DNA from: Nymphaea colorata
Taxonomy: Eukaryota; Streptophyta; Magnoliopsida; Nymphaeales; Nymphaeaceae
Length of the DNA: 64,000 nt
Assembly: GCF_008831285.2 (NCBI RefSeq)
Contig: NC_045140.1
Span: 26,740,131-26,804,130, forward strand
Reading direction: 5' to 3'
The notes beneath the pieces were generated by a model. The model did not search any database, had not been told where the DNA came from, and saw only the letters and a program-made list of their open reading frames with translations. Position numbers and translations under genes: made by a program. Below are positions 14,201-27,046 of the stretch, piece after piece; within the stretch, counting starts at the first letter, position 1; every line of letters starts with the position of its first letter.

Positions 14201-14530
14201 TGGGACCCAAAAGCGGTTCCTTTCTTGTTGAATTATGAAGTAAATCCTTGACTAGTGGATGGAATTGATATTGGTTTTGTTTGTATTATCTAAAGTTGAT
14301 GTTATTTGTCCCCTCCTCGCTCCTTCTTCTTTCTTCCTTTCTGATGTACACCTTTAGCATATCCAAAGTCCAACCCAATTCCCACCTTTAAATGTGGATT
14401 ACAAGCATGCTACTTTTATTGAATAGACCAAAGAACCTACCACATACATTTTCCAATAAATCAACAACCATGAATGCCAAAACCATATATATTAGAAATG
14501 TATAATATATTACCACAGTAAAAAAAAAAA

Positions 14531-15450
14531 AAATCTTATAAAGGGAATTGGATTTTCAGCCCAGGTCTGATGTAGGTGTCACATGTGGCTACCCAATCCG
14601 GCCGCAATCTCAATGGGATTTTAGAACTGCTCGTGTAAGCCCGCCGGCGGCGTATACCAGCCCCCATGTATCTCCGCCACTGATCAAGCAGTGATCGCTT
14701 TTTTTTTTTATTGGTGGATGAAACCATGAATCGTTTCTATTTGTCACCCATTTGATTTGAATTGGCCAATTAAACCCCACTTTAATCTTTGATCTTGTCG
14801 CGTTGTTATTCTGCAAATGGATCCACCGATGGCTTCCCGGAATATTCCTTGTTCCGACTATGAGAACGCCGGAGAACGTGAATCCGACGATCTTCGCCTG
14901 GCCGTAGAGACTACGCTTGATGGTCTGTATTGGGTAGGAATCCCGACTCCCAGGAAGTGAAGAACACAATTCATGAGAAATCCCAAGCTTGTCTAGGAAT
15001 CCCGATTCTCAGAACAAACTCCCAAATCCCTTCCGTTTTTGAGTCGATTTGTTGGCTTCTCCGGAGAAATGACCGCTTTACTTTTTTCAACCAAAAACGC
15101 GAAAACCCATTCGGAGAGCAGAATTTCACTGCGATGGCGATGGCGCTTTAAGCTTTTTCCGTAACAGGGCATGAGCTCTAAGTTGCGGTCAGCAATTGGA
15201 AGGAAGGGGAGAGGTGCGTGACTCAGAAAAGGAAAGAAGAAACTGGGAGGGAGCCATCTGCTGCGAATTCCACTCTCGCACGTCATGCCATTACTGGGAA
15301 AGTGAAGATCACGGAAAGGAAACTGAGGAAAATAGTGATACACGCTTTCACGGAAAGATGAGCTCTCTTTCTGCAAACTCTCCCCCACCCGCACCCGCAT
15401 TTCCATTTTCCATTTACAGGGAAAAGAAGAAGACGTACAAGCAAACACAC
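14531..15450 (-). other. Unassigned region with overlapping minus-strand ORFs
   Basis: Two minus-strand ORFs, 15448-14993 (151 residues) and 14969-14610 (119 residues), lie in different frames. The second contains QTIKRSLYGQAKIVGFTF and looks more protein-like than its surroundings, but I recognise no family. It could be an exon, a gene fragment or chance. Confidence 0.25.
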
Positions 15451-15578
15451 ATTCTAACTACAACACATTGGGGTTGCGATACGATACCCCTAGACCTATG
15501 CTTCAACGCTATATATTCTGCTTATCACTAATCTACCAACCACATTTGCATTTCGATACCCCTACAACCTATGGTTCC

Positions 15579-15790
15579 TATATATATATATATATATATA
15601 TAATTGTAATTTTGCCATCCACAATTTCTCAGCTCACTCACGTGAGTTGTTCGTTCTATGGTGATAGATTGTTGAGAAAAAAATTATTAGCATGATGCTA
15701 ATAATTTACCATAGAACGAACAACTCACGTGAGTGAGCTGAGTAATTGTGGATGACACAATTACAATTATATACATATATATATATATAC
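15579..15790. repeat. Near-perfect inverted repeat (foldback/MITE-like)
   Basis: Arms of about 60 bp (15601-15661 and 15708-15772) share CTCAGCTCACTCACGTGAGT and GTTCGTTCTATGG in opposite orientation. Only a few mismatches separate the arms. Both are extended outward by TA repeats. The roughly 46-bp spacer holds a second palindrome, ATTATTAGCAT, G, ATGCTAATAAT. The transcript of either strand would fold into a long hairpin. The TA-rich flanks suggest a Stowaway-like MITE inserted at TA, but no target duplication can be resolved within the TA repeats. Confidence 0.85.
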
Positions 15791-17314
15791 TTTATACCGA
15801 ATTTTGATGAAATTATCTAAACCATTGATTTAAACGAATTAAACTGTTGTGCAAGGTGCTTTGTTTAGGGAAAGTCATTTGTTCCTCTTGCCCCTCTCTC
15901 CCTCTAATCGTCGTAATTCTGACTGTTAAGAAAATAGCTTACCTTTTATATTTGCTCCTTGAATCCATATAGATGAGTCTCATCAAATCTGGTATACAAG
16001 GTAAGTCTGAGTATCGGGCTGGCCCGATAACAGTTTTTTAATATATATTTTATGAGTTTTATATATAGTTATAATATTTTATTATGATTTTTAATATTTA
16101 TATATTATTTTATATTATATATATATTACAATTTAATTAGGCCTGGTCAAGGTCGGTTCATGCCCACGTTTCAAGTGTCGGGCCAACCCGATGCCCAAGC
16201 TTAATACAAGGGTTTAAAAGCTGACTCTACTTTTAAGAGTCACCTAAGCATCTAACCTGAATTATTTAATCAATCATCATGAACGGTTAAGAGAAAAACA
16301 AGAAAAAAGTTGATGAACATTTTTGTTATCTAATGTTGATTTTTCTTTCAGCCATTCGAATGGACATACCTGGTTAGTGGAGAGAAACAAAGAATGAGAG
16401 AGAGAGAGAGAGAGTTAAAAACTAATTCCATCCAGTCATTTGCAACCACGTCCACCTCCATCCAGGGATGCTTAAACACATCCCTCAATGTGGATCTCAT
16501 ATAAAAATAATGAGTGAGACAAACTGAGCAGTTCAACCGATCTTATTATAAGAAGCTGGACTCTTGATAAATTCATCCCAAGGGTCCAGATCTTTATATA
16601 ACCCCGACATCTTTGCCCTTTCCAAACAAACAAAAATGTGATTAAGATTTCCAGCAGCATTTGAGATCCATGAATTTAGGAGATCAAGGACCAATTAGGA
16701 GATCTAGCCATTCGCAATGGGTATGTTTTGATTAAGTCTGCTCGAGCTGACCTTGACTTGAGCTCAAGCCAGGTTAGAGCAGAACAATATATGAGTCAAG
16801 TCGAATTCGAGTTGGCCAAGCTTGTTATGACATAGTGGAACGATATATATATATATATATATATAAAATGAAGGAGAGTAAGGATCCGGTTGTCCTGGCA
16901 TCCTAAGCCCCACCGGTTAGGTGGCCTGTATTGCGGGGCAACTCACCTTATTGGTGGCGACGTCAGTGAATTCAGCAACGGGATGATGAAAAGCAACCAA
17001 GGGCAGAGCTGGGCCACACGTTGATTGCTTAGAAATAGACCTGCCAGCTGAATGGGCCTTTCCATGAAAGCGGCCCCTTTGAAAAAGGAACGGTGTTCTT
17101 GGTGATCACCAGCTGATTCCCCTTGCTTCGAGCTGGCCGGCCGGCCGGCCGACGGCCGACGGCACATAGGACAGCCAAGTTTAAAACAGGTATAGCTGGC
17201 TAATTGTGTTCTTCATGACAGATTATTTGTACCAACAAAGTCATATTTGGCTGGCCCATATGATCATTCTAGAGTGATTGCTCGCTTCACTGGAGGAGAG
17301 CTGGGTTCCATATT
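15791..17314. other. Intergenic, no gene found
   Basis: AT-rich. Holds TA and GA microsatellites. A pair of inverted GGGC(C/T)(A/G)(A/G)CCCGAT-type segments lies near 16015-16030 and 16180-16195. A GGCC-repeat palindrome lies at 17138-17163. A GAGCTCAAG-type stretch at 16725-16830 resembles the foldback elements at 40.3 and 41.75 kb. Confidence 0.45.
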
Positions 17315-17950
17315 TATAATAAAATGAAGATGTGCTAAGATCTTTTCATGTTTTTTTGCTCGTAGCAGATATATTATTGCAGGGCCATTTAGATGACAGC
17401 CTAAAATTAACCAGGTTTTGGAGACAAAACCACAAATATCATCTCAGGCGGTGTTTAGATGACATGAAAACTGGGTTTTACTAAAACTTAGTTTTAGCAA
17501 AGCCCAATTTTCAATTAAAAGCAAGAAAATTTTGACTCCCCAAGTTTTTCAAGTGAAATTGACTTTTACCCCAATTTAAATCATCCAAATATCCAAAAAC
17601 AATATAATGAAATGTTTATTATATATGTATATATAATAAAATGCAGATGTGCTAAGATATATATATATATATTTGTTGGGTTCATAGCAGATATGTTACT
17701 AAAGGGGCATTTGGACTACATCAAAAACTAGTTTCCGTTTTCATTAACAATTTGTCTCCCCCGAGATTTTCAGGTAAAATCTCGACTCCTTTAGAAAACT
17801 TGACTAAAAGCATGAACAACTTGACTCCCCCGAGATTTTCAGGTAAAATTGATTTTTGCCTCAATTTAAGTCTTTCTCTTGCCGTCCAAATATCCAAACA
17901 AAGTTTCGGAAACCGGTCTTTTTAACCATGTTTTCGTAAAATTTGGTTTT
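17315..17950. repeat. Diverged tandem duplication, period about 317 bp
   Basis: TATAATAAAATGAAGATGTG at 17315 recurs as TATAATAAAATGCAGATGTG at 17632. The following AGCAGATAT, GGGCATTT and CAAATATCCAAA blocks recur in order. Inside the second half, CCCCCGAGATTTTCAGGTAA occurs twice. Non-coding. Confidence 0.7.
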
Positions 17951-19530
17951 CAAGAAACAAGTTTTCTAAAGGTGCCATTCACAAGTCCCATTAGTCTTTT
18001 GTTTATTTTATATATTGACTTTGTTTCTTATTTTATTTTCAATTTCAGTTTTTTGTGATTTCTTATGATATTTGCATCTTGGCATTAACTTCTCGACGTT
18101 GTGGAAATCAACACCGACAGCCACGAGTTCAAAGCTTCACCACCAGATCAGTCTATAAAACTATTATGACAAAACCGAAAATTTATTCACCATCTTTTTC
18201 GGCAGATTGTCTAATGAAAGAGGAGAAAAGTGAGATGCTAGCAAGGGGGAGAGGCAGAATCGTATTGTCAACCACGTGAGCGGTTTCCGGCCCCTCGCTA
18301 AGTGGCAAGTTTCTGCAACCAAATAATTTTATTTCAGGGTGGGGTCTTCCGCAGCTCACACAAACCGGCCAGCTCCAAGATAAAAGAAGACGTTCTAATG
18401 ATCAAATTATATTTAGACAGAGTCGGAATGTACCTCAGCAGCCACCAACCAACCTGACAAACAAGAAATGTTCGATGGCAGAACACTTTCTTCGCTAGAG
18501 CTCAAGCAGAAGAAGGAAAAAAGAGAAAAGGACTCAAAGAACATCAGGAAGCGTACAAAATCTTTTCTTTGGACATAAACTAAACTTTCAAGGAAAGGTG
18601 TTGAAAGAAAACAAGTGTGCCAACAGGGTCCAGTTAATTTTATAAGGTCCCCTTTTGAATCACTTCGAATTTTGAATTTGAATGCTGAATGAAGGTCGTC
18701 GCACTCCTGCCTCATATTTTTAATTTCCCATGAAAAATCTTCACGTACTTGCAGATTTTTCGTTTCCTGGCAAACACAGTTAGTCACACAAAACCTCTTT
18801 AAGAGGACTGGACCGTTCCATGCCTGTGCTTATGAAAGGTAAACTTTTGAGTAAGCCATCAGATTACCTGGTTAGTATCGTTACTAGCTTTTCCTCATAG
18901 CAGAAGAGTAATGTAGAAGACCCACGGGGATGATATAACCGTTACAGTGTAATCTGCAAATACACTGCTCTGATATATCCCATATAGGTGAGACCAACTG
19001 CATCCCTTGGAATTACTCATACTAACTCAAATTGCAATCTTGGAAACACGACCTTGGTATCATCAATACAAATGGAAAGAACACAAGGTTCCCTCTCGAA
19101 GGCAGGCTCATCAAATCAGGAGGGATTGAGTTTCATGAGGCATATGTTTAGAATATGTCTTAGTGTGGTCGTTACAGACTATTAACTGCTTTGCTCATAC
19201 CCTGGTTCTACGGCAAAAGATGAAAACTTCAGGTGTCGAACTGTAGAGCTCCTTCAACTTGAAGGCTTTTATACTGACCCAGTTAAACCTTGCACACTGA
19301 ACGGCCCACCAAGTTGAAGTCAAAAGCATGCCGGGGTTAAAGCCCCCGACTTTTTACAGAAGCAAAGGTCGGATATCATACCTTAGCTATTCAGGAAAAC
19401 TAAAGGATTGGTCCAACCCTTCCAAAAATTATGTTCCACAACCAAAAGGAGACCGTATCTGCAGTTAGGTGTTAGCCATCTCCACAAAAAAGTCATTCAA
19501 CAGCTTCATATGTTCTTGTAAAAAGGATCC
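17951..19530. other. Intergenic, no gene found
   Basis: Small ORFs such as 18787-18413 (minus, 124 residues) have no recognisable domain. I see no repeat structure beyond short AT runs. Confidence 0.4.
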
Positions 19531-19539
19531 CAGTTCAGT

Positions 19540-22353
19540 TACCACAAGCACCTTTCGGCATTGATGTTCCCCTTAGCTGCACATAACCTTCTTGTCTGCT
19601 CACTTGGCAATCTTCTACCTTCAACCATTTGTCTAGTTTTCCTAAATCCAGTCTCCATTTGGGGATATGACATATACTTTGTCACCATATTCCTTGTGGA
19701 AGCTGCGAATTCTCTGCAGAACCACCCATTCTGCTTCATGAGGCCTCCCTTTGGCGTCCACCGCACCTGCCACTCCAAGCTTTGACCGTCACCAGCATAG
19801 GTCAGACCTGCTGCCTTCGATTTCCTGCAACAACGGACAGTAGTACATTGATGTATCAATCTATGTCTCTACCCTTCCTTTTGTTTTCAAAACAGTCGTG
19901 TGCTCTTTCAAATCCACGCGTTGCTTGCCATCTCCGTTGACCATTTAATACTGTCAAAAGCTTCAATGCAGGCTTGCAGACATCGTTGTGAAATTTGAAC
20001 CCTAGAGGTGTGTGACCATCATTAATACATATGTTTCGGTACCACCAAATACGACAACAGATAATCAGAAATGTTATTTTCCAGCATTTAAAACCCCAAT
20101 CTCCCTCATTTTTTGCCTGCATCCACCTCCTCACTTCATGTACAATATCTTTTTTGTGGGAATTTGGTGACACCAAACTCTGCAGTCACCCATCTCCATG
20201 TTTCTTTCACCAGACTGCACCCAATGAGAATGTGAAGGTTTGACTCCGTAATGCTGCCACACAAGACGCATCTGTTAGCAACCTGAATACCTTGCCGTTG
20301 CAGCAGCATGTCTAAGGTCGGGAGTTGGTCTTCGCAGGCAATACAAGTATACCAGCAACCCTTGGCAGGTGTCTGCCCTTTCCAAACATCCTTTCTCCAC
20401 CTGTCCTTTTGATGCTGGATTGTAAATTTGGCCCAAGTCACTCCAGCTGAAAATTCATCCTTGCCATTTTCTTTCTATACCAGCTTATCCTCTGAATTAC
20501 TGTCTCATTCTTTTCAGTTCAGACCTAAAGCTCTGCAAAACATCCTGAGTACCATCCACATTTATCTTCCTCACCATCTCCTTGATTGCCAGTTTTAATT
20601 GCTTCTAGATGATGGCATACTAAGCCCCTCTAACGTTGAGTGATCTCACCTGATTGTCCCATCTATCGGTCCAACATCTAACTCTCTCACCGTTACCAAC
20701 TGCATATTTCCAGTTTATCCTGCATCCAGGCCCATCCCCATACAACACCTTTCCACCCCCAGCTGCATCTGAGGGTTCTTTTAACAACCCATAAACTGTG
20801 TCTATGGAGGTATTTCTTTGAATAGGTTAGCCCATAGCCCTTCATTTTGCCGAAGCTTGCAACATCAGCTAGCAAGAAGAGCTCTATTAATTAACTCAAC
20901 TCTTTTGAAGCCCACTCCACCTTCTTCTTGAGGTAAGCAGATTCTGTTCCAACTAACAAGGTGCATATGTCCAACATTCTCCTCCTCATTCCATAAAAAG
21001 TACATAAAATATTGCTCAATTTTTACATAAGGTGACAGACAGCTTGAAAACCATCATCCAGTAATAAGGAACAGTCATCAACACACATCTAATTAAGCAA
21101 GATCCACCTGCGAAAGACAAGTTTTAGCTTTTTCCCACCAGCCAGTTTATTCTCTATTTTGGAGATAAGAGGCAAGCAAAGAGCCTCTGTAAGCTGGCCA
21201 ACAAATAAATGGACATCAAGATATGTCGTTGGCAAGGAGCCCACCTGCCATCGAAGCAGAGAATTAAGCTATCTAGCAGAACAGCCTGAAGTCTTCTATA
21301 TAAATATTTCATATTGGTCTTTGATTACATTTATACTTGTAAGTCTTTCAAAATCCTCCAAGACCATTTTAACGAAGATAATAGACCTCTTGGAAGCTTT
21401 GGCAATAAGAAAAACTGTCATCAGCCTACATGATAGAGTATTCCTCATGTCTTACCCAACAGATTCAAGGAATCTGAATTCTCTTCCGCCTGACTTCTAA
21501 CTTCAATCTGCAATTAAGCACCTTCACAATTATTTATAAACAAATAAGGAGACATCCGATCTCCCTGCTGGAGACCCCTTTTCCCTCAAATTTGTCTCCC
21601 AAAATAACATTAGCTGTCACCTCATATATAACTGTTGAAACGCATTTCATTACCTTCTGGACCCACCTTGGATGAAATCTAGGAAAAGCATACTGTTCTT
21701 CAAAAAAAAATCCCAGGAGACTCTATCATAAGCTTTAGATATACAACACCCCCTCTTTTAACAAAACTCTTCTATATTGATAATCTCATTCACCCACATA
21801 ATGTTGCCTTGGATTTGTCTGCCTTTACAGAAAGTAGCTTGGTTCGGCTTAAAGATCCTCCTAGTAACATCTTGCATCCTCTAAACCATCACCTTTACAA
21901 TAATCTTATAAACTGTATTGCATAACGAAATGGGCCTATGGTCATTGACTTTCTTGGTGTTCTCCGTTTTGGCAACAATGCAAATCATGGTATTATTTTG
22001 GCAACAACCAGTTTTCCCTTCCTGAAGAAATCTTACACTGCAGCAGTGAGGTCCTCGCTTATAATATCCCAACAATCAAGATAGAAATAGTTGGGAAAAG
22101 GTCCACCAAGTTGATATAAAAGCATTCTATATGAATTAGAAGTATCTATAGGCGTTGAAAATCTCACGGACAAAACCACTTTCACAAGCCTATTTACCCA
22201 ATACTGAAATGCTCGTAGACATTTTATGCTTTTAAAATGCCTGTCAAATACTTTCTGGTCATGAACAGGACACAGCCGAGTACCACCCCAGGTAAGCCAA
22301 TTGTGCTCATTTGTTTTGCTAAACAGAAAGGCCTTGGACCAAGATGAGCTCAT
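19540..22353 (-). mobile_element. Degraded L1-type LINE (ORF2 remnant: RT, zf-RVT, RNase H-like)
   Basis: Read on the minus strand, pieces of a plant LINE ORF2 appear in the right order but in shifting frames. 22353-21881 gives GPFPNYFYLDCWDII, then KTENTKKVNDHRPISLCN, the start of reverse transcriptase. About 21425-21350 gives an ADD box followed by FLIAKASKRSIIFVKM after a frameshift. About 20698-20640 gives GNGERVRCWTDRW. 20441-20136 gives the zf-RVT cysteine/histidine motif (VWKGQ...CVLC...HILIGC). 19800-19690 gives the start of an RNase H-like domain (VRWTPKGGLMKQN). Frameshifts and stops make it non-functional. I could not find the endonuclease part, the poly-A tail or target duplications, so both ends are approximate. 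Confidence 0.88.
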
Positions 22354-25086
22354 GTATCATTGCACCATTTTATCACCCCCATTCTGATGGTAAGATGGTC
22401 ATAATGGAGATTATGTTCTGGTCAACGTTAAAAACTTCTTTTTTTCTCTAATAACGAAGGTGTTTAGAGAGAGACGTAATTCAGATCTGAGGCTTGTTCA
22501 ACAGCCTTTAATCTAGATGATTAAGTTGTTCAACCAAATGTTTTATTTGATAAATCGAACAAAGTTGATACACGCGTTCAAATGAACCACAAAAGCATTT
22601 GTTTTTACGTGCAACACAGGGGTGCGCTAAAACTCGATGAGTTCCCAAGTCCAATCAATCGAGCGAGAGAGACTTTCTAATGTTCATTGGAGAGTATATC
22701 TTCCACTCTACCCCAGGACCAAATGGTGGATTCAACTTCAAATTCTCGGTAAATGAGAACGAGATGCAGAGGAAAACAAGGAAATCTCCCGTAGCAAGGG
22801 GCTGCGTAACGAATAACTGTTTTTAGAAGGGCAGATCATGCAGGGTTCTGGGATATACAAAGTGTGCGAGTAAACCAATCAATGTTGAACATTTCTCTAC
22901 CGCTTTGCAAGAAAAAATTTACCTATTCCTCATCTCCACATTAAAAACCCCAAGGATACTGTTAAAACTGAGACTTTTAACACAGCTACAAGCTTGAAAG
23001 AACTCAAGGACAATTTCTTCCCAAAAACCAAGTCATCCTCCTAAAATACCCATAATGCTAAAATCACATATTAATTCCACAGGACTTCTACCCAAGGTAT
23101 TCCAATTTCCAAATCGTGATACATGCTGGAGTTTAGATCCCTTTTGTTTTCAACAATTAAAGGATTCCTACACATCCAAGGTTATAGAGAAAATGAAGAG
23201 TAATATTCTGCAGACACTCATTTTACTGAAGCCAGAGAGTGAGCCAGCCAACGCTCAAGGCGGATGTTAGGAAACAAGGGCTTATTAGAAGCGCAAGAAT
23301 TTCATTCTTTGACATTAATCACAATTATCTAACATCGTGCCTGTTCATGTAGAACAAAGTAGACCACCTGTTTTGCTATCTTTTGAACTGGAGACAATAA
23401 AGCAGCTCATACATATCTATTGCATAAAATAATCTAGTTTAAAATATCAGGAACTCAATAATTTCACATGTCAGAGGAAATTTTATCAAATTGCAGGGAA
23501 GAAATTTATTCTGAATTTTATCTAAAGCCTCTGGGAATCAAGTAACAAGTAAAATTTGCTCAGTCAGGAACCTAACTTCAACCACACATTTCTTATTTTA
23601 ACGTAGAGATAAGTAAAAGTTTTAAAGCATAGCATTGTAAATAGTAGAACAACTTAAACCATCCAAAAATGAAAGAGAGATTGCATCGACGACTTAAACA
23701 ATTTACAAGCTTCAGATTTTAGCAGCTTTATTGCAAGGTAGTCAATATGAAATCGGAAGAATGATATAGACTCCATAAAAGTCATGTCCACTTGTAAGTA
23801 AAGATCATACAAACTGTGGATTACAGCGCCATATGTCGAGTCACCTTGGATTTTTCATTCAACTTCCACTTTCAAAGTCTTACCTTTATCCATTTTATCC
23901 CATTTGATATATTGTGCTGCTGACCTTCGTAAAGGGCTCACCTTTTTATGAATCCTTCATTTCTAAACAGAGGAGAGGCCAAGGAGATTAGAAGCCATAG
24001 GCCCAATAAACACTGATTAAGCAATTACTCGGTGTTTCAAATTTGTTGTTTTGAAGGTAACAGAATTTTCAGCTGTTAGTGTCAATCTTAATTATCTCTC
24101 GACGACCCACTTTAGCAGCTATGGTCTTAGTTCGAAGTCCATACTATTTGAAGATCCACAAACAGGCTTTTCATTGCCGATATGGCACCGCTGCTGTTGC
24201 TCCTGCAGTGAATAACCATGCCCAAAATGTATGTAGTTTAGTGGCCAAGGAGGATTTTCAATAAACATATACATCCCCATGTTCACACCAATGCTGGGCA
24301 ATAACATGTATGCACACTAACTAGAGGGTGATTTTTTCACCAAAATGCTGAGGCCACAAACTTTAACAGTTTTAGCTTCCATGAAAGGAAAAACTGAGGT
24401 CGTGACTGTGACAGCTTGCAGTAAAAACACCTATATTTCAAAGAAGGAAACTGCCTTTCACTGGTTCTAAATTTTTCTCATAACACACAATTTGCAATTC
24501 AAGAAGCCTGCTTAACCGGTCACTGATTTTATGGAATATAAAAATGAGGGCTGCATAACAATTTACTAAAGTAAGAGGAATAACAATTACTTCACTGTTG
24601 CAGTAGGAAACAAATTGAGACCATTAGAATGATTTCTTAGCTTTGCAAGCAAAAGGAATCCCTCTTCTCCATTCACTGCATGGAATTCTGATTCCACAAT
24701 ATTACAAGCGGAAGATGAATGCTAATACAGCAAATTTGACAATAAAAAAAATCTTTCTAACACGAAATTTTCAAGTTCATAATTCTGACCTTCAATGCAA
24801 GTATATAGCATTTAACCTGCTACTTCTTAATTTCTGAACATTTGACATCAAAAGCATAAGCAAAGTGTTCAATAACAATAACCAAGCGAAAAGTCATATA
24901 TCAAAATTCTCGACGGATGCAAACATGAAATACCAATCTTCTGAATCTTATGCGCAATTTAAACTTTAGCATGTAAACTAAAAAAATATACTCCACAACA
25001 TTTTCATGCCAGAGGGTTCCCGGTACCTCCACAATTTTGAGTGTCCCATACCAATCAGAAAACGATGCTTCCTCTACCCAATTGCG
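22354..25086. other. Intergenic, no gene found
   Basis: AT-rich with short ORFs only. The right part probably includes the 3'UTR of the SURF6-like gene. I see no structured repeat here. Confidence 0.45.
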
Positions 25087-26256
25087 TTACCCTGACGTTG
25101 ATGTCTCATTGATGAAACCATTCTTCCGACCCTCGAAGCCTGGCCTCATAAGCTTCTTTTCCCTCTTAGCAATCCGGCGCATCTTCTTCTCTCGAGCACG
25201 CTCTGCTATGTGCCCTGAACGAGTCTGCTGCTTAGCCGCCTTGTTCTTCTCTACGACTTCCATCCTCTCCTTCCACTTCTTCGCACTCTTCTGCTGCCTC
25301 CTCTTCTCCTTTTTGATACTTTGCTTCAGCAATCTCGGGTCATCGTGAACTTTGACGCCCTCAGCCCTGCTTAAGGCGGCGCTCCATGAATGCCTTTTGG
25401 AGACACGAGCGCCTTTCTCCGGATCATCCATAGCCTGCTTTAGTCTCTTCGCCCTTTCGAGTTCCTGAACCTTGGAGCCCTTTCTCTTTTTCCCCTTTTT
25501 ACCGACTAGTTCGCCGGCGATCTTCACTTGACCGAACGACAACTCCCCTACCGACTCCTCGGCCTTCTTCTCAGTCGGTTTCTTCTCCACAGATCCAGCA
25601 TTCATCTCCCGTTCTCCTTTCCCCAAATCCCCTCGCTTCTGGTTCTTCTGCTGGTTTTTACCCCCCTTTCCCTTCTTACCTCCGGCGGCGGGATCCCTCG
25701 TGTTGCGATTCCCTCTGAGCTCCTCTATTCTCTGGTGCAGACGTTGGCGCAACTCTTCATACGTCACGGAACCGCCGTCGTTGCGCTCGTCGTCACCGTT
25801 GGAGGTGAAGGGCAGAGGAGCGGCGTCCGAATCTCCCCCCCTTTCCCTCTCGGTGGTTGATTTCTTGTCGATGATTGACTTCTTGAGGAGTTCGAGGGTG
25901 GAGACGGAGGAGGAGGAAGGAGAGGCCTCGAGGCGCTGCCTGCGAGCCATCCTTAGGTTCTCCCTCGATTGCTTTTTGCAGGAAGCCTTGGCATCCTTGC
26001 TAAGCCCATGGAACCACACCTTGCCTGCGCCGTCGTCGTGGGGGAGGTAGAACCTGGCGGGGATGAGCTCCACCAGCCGATCGAAGAAGAGGGAGTGCTC
26101 GTGTATCAGTGCCTTGAGGTCCTTCTTATCCTCCTTCTCCTCCCTCTCCCCTTCCTTCTCCTTCTTCTTCTTCTTCTTCTTCTTCTCCAGCGCGGGCGAC
26201 GGCGACGGCGACGACACCGAACCCTTCATCCTCGGCTCTTCGTTTTCCTCCTTCAT
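25087..26256 (-). CDS. SURF6: SURF6/RRP14 family nucleolar ribosome-biogenesis protein
   Basis: Single-exon reading frame ending in TAA at 25089-25087. I chose the ATG at 26256 (MKEENEEPRMKGS..., 389 residues). The frame stays open to an ATG at 26397, which would add 47 residues that look like leader sequence. A lysine run is followed by the RRP14 N-terminal domain (LIHEHSLFFDRLVELIPARF, then WFHGLSKDAKASCKKQSREN). The middle is low-complexity and charged. The C-terminal SURF6 domain is basic and helical (KWKERMEVVEKNKAAKQQ, then HIAERAREKKMRRIAKREKK) and ends near GFEGRKNGF. SURF6/Rrp14 proteins act in the nucleolus in pre-rRNA processing and subunit assembly and bind nucleic acid. The gene stands alone. 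Confidence 0.9.
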   Translation of the reverse strand: MKEENEEPRMKGSVSSPSPSPALEKKKKKKKKEKEGEREEKEDKKDLKALIHEHSLFFDRLVELIPARFYLPHDDGAGKVWFHGLSKDAKASCKKQSRENLRMARRQRLEASPSSSSVSTLELLKKSIIDKKSTTERERGGDSDAAPLPFTSNGDDERNDGGSVTYEELRQRLHQRIEELRGNRNTRDPAAGGKKGKGGKNQQKNQKRGDLGKGEREMNAGSVEKKPTEKKAEESVGELSFGQVKIAGELVGKKGKKRKGSKVQELERAKRLKQAMDDPEKGARVSKRHSWSAALSRAEGVKVHDDPRLLKQSIKKEKRRQQKSAKKWKERMEVVEKNKAAKQQTRSGHIAERAREKKMRRIAKREKKLMRPGFEGRKNGFINETSTSG

Positions 26257-26397
26257 ATTGGGGGAGAGAGAGACTCCACGGCCGTGACATCCTTCCTCCC
26301 CATAAACCCTTTTTAGAAGCCAAACCCCAAACCTCGGGCGGTAAGAATCGGGTCGGATCTGTTTTTCAAAGTTCGGATCCGACTCAGATGTTCCCAT

Positions 26398-27046
26398 CCA
26401 TCGCTTGAAAAGAAACCAGTATTTTCCTCCAAATGTCCTTCTTTTTCAAATTTTTAGGCACTACCAATTCACCAAACTAAATTTGCGTTTAAAACAAAGT
26501 AGCTATAATGATATACATTGACCATGTTAACTAAATTTATCGGAATCTTAAAGAATTGAAAAATAAATAATATCCTAAACAAAATTTTTCTGATTTTGTT
26601 CACTAATTTAGAGTATTTTGACAGATATATACAATTATGGATTTGGCATTTCCATCTTATGTCGTCAACATGTTTCTATGTTTTATCAGATAGAAGATTT
26701 TAGTAATTTTGAAGGATGAAATTTCTTCACGTTTCACTTTTATCCTTCTAAGGAGAGGAATCTTTCATTAGATATATTTTGTTCATTTTTATTCATATAT
26801 TTTGTTCATTTTTATTCATAACATATAAGTAAACACCTCAAAGGGTTTAAAGAAGTTTGTCCAACTGAAACATCGTCTATCCGTCTATCCCTAAGTAAAC
26901 CGATAAACCCTAGATTCTAAAGACAAAGAGAAAGATTCATTTCAGAATGCAGTGTTCATGTTACCAAACTTTTCCTTAAGTAACCAAATTAAGGTGCCAA
27001 TTAAGCTTCAAATGGCTAAGTGGGTTTTATTTTTCAAGTTAGTGAA
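26398..27046. other. Intergenic, upstream of the SURF6-like gene
   Basis: AT-rich and non-coding. Contains a short direct repeat of ATATATTTTGTTCATTTTTA (26773 and 26795). Confidence 0.45.

Larger units (their letters stand above)
8301..14530. other. AT-rich intergenic DNA, no gene found
   Basis: Short ORFs only, none with recognisable protein motifs. Contains poly-A/T runs and TA tracts. A degenerate three-fold repeat of a TTTGGATGAAGAAATCCTT-like sequence lies near 9018, 9088 and 9174. A short GC-rich patch lies at 10430-10640. Its overlapping ORFs on both strands have low-complexity translations, and I do not call a gene there. Confidence 0.5.

Noticed and set aside
22354-25086. LINE ORF1 or endonuclease upstream of the RT fragment
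   Set aside because: No endonuclease or ORF1 motifs can be read on the minus strand, so the element is taken as 5'-truncated.
25528-26316. Plus-strand ORFs opposite the SURF6-like gene
   Set aside because: They are Leu/Phe/Ser-rich antisense shadows of Lys/Glu-rich coding sequence.
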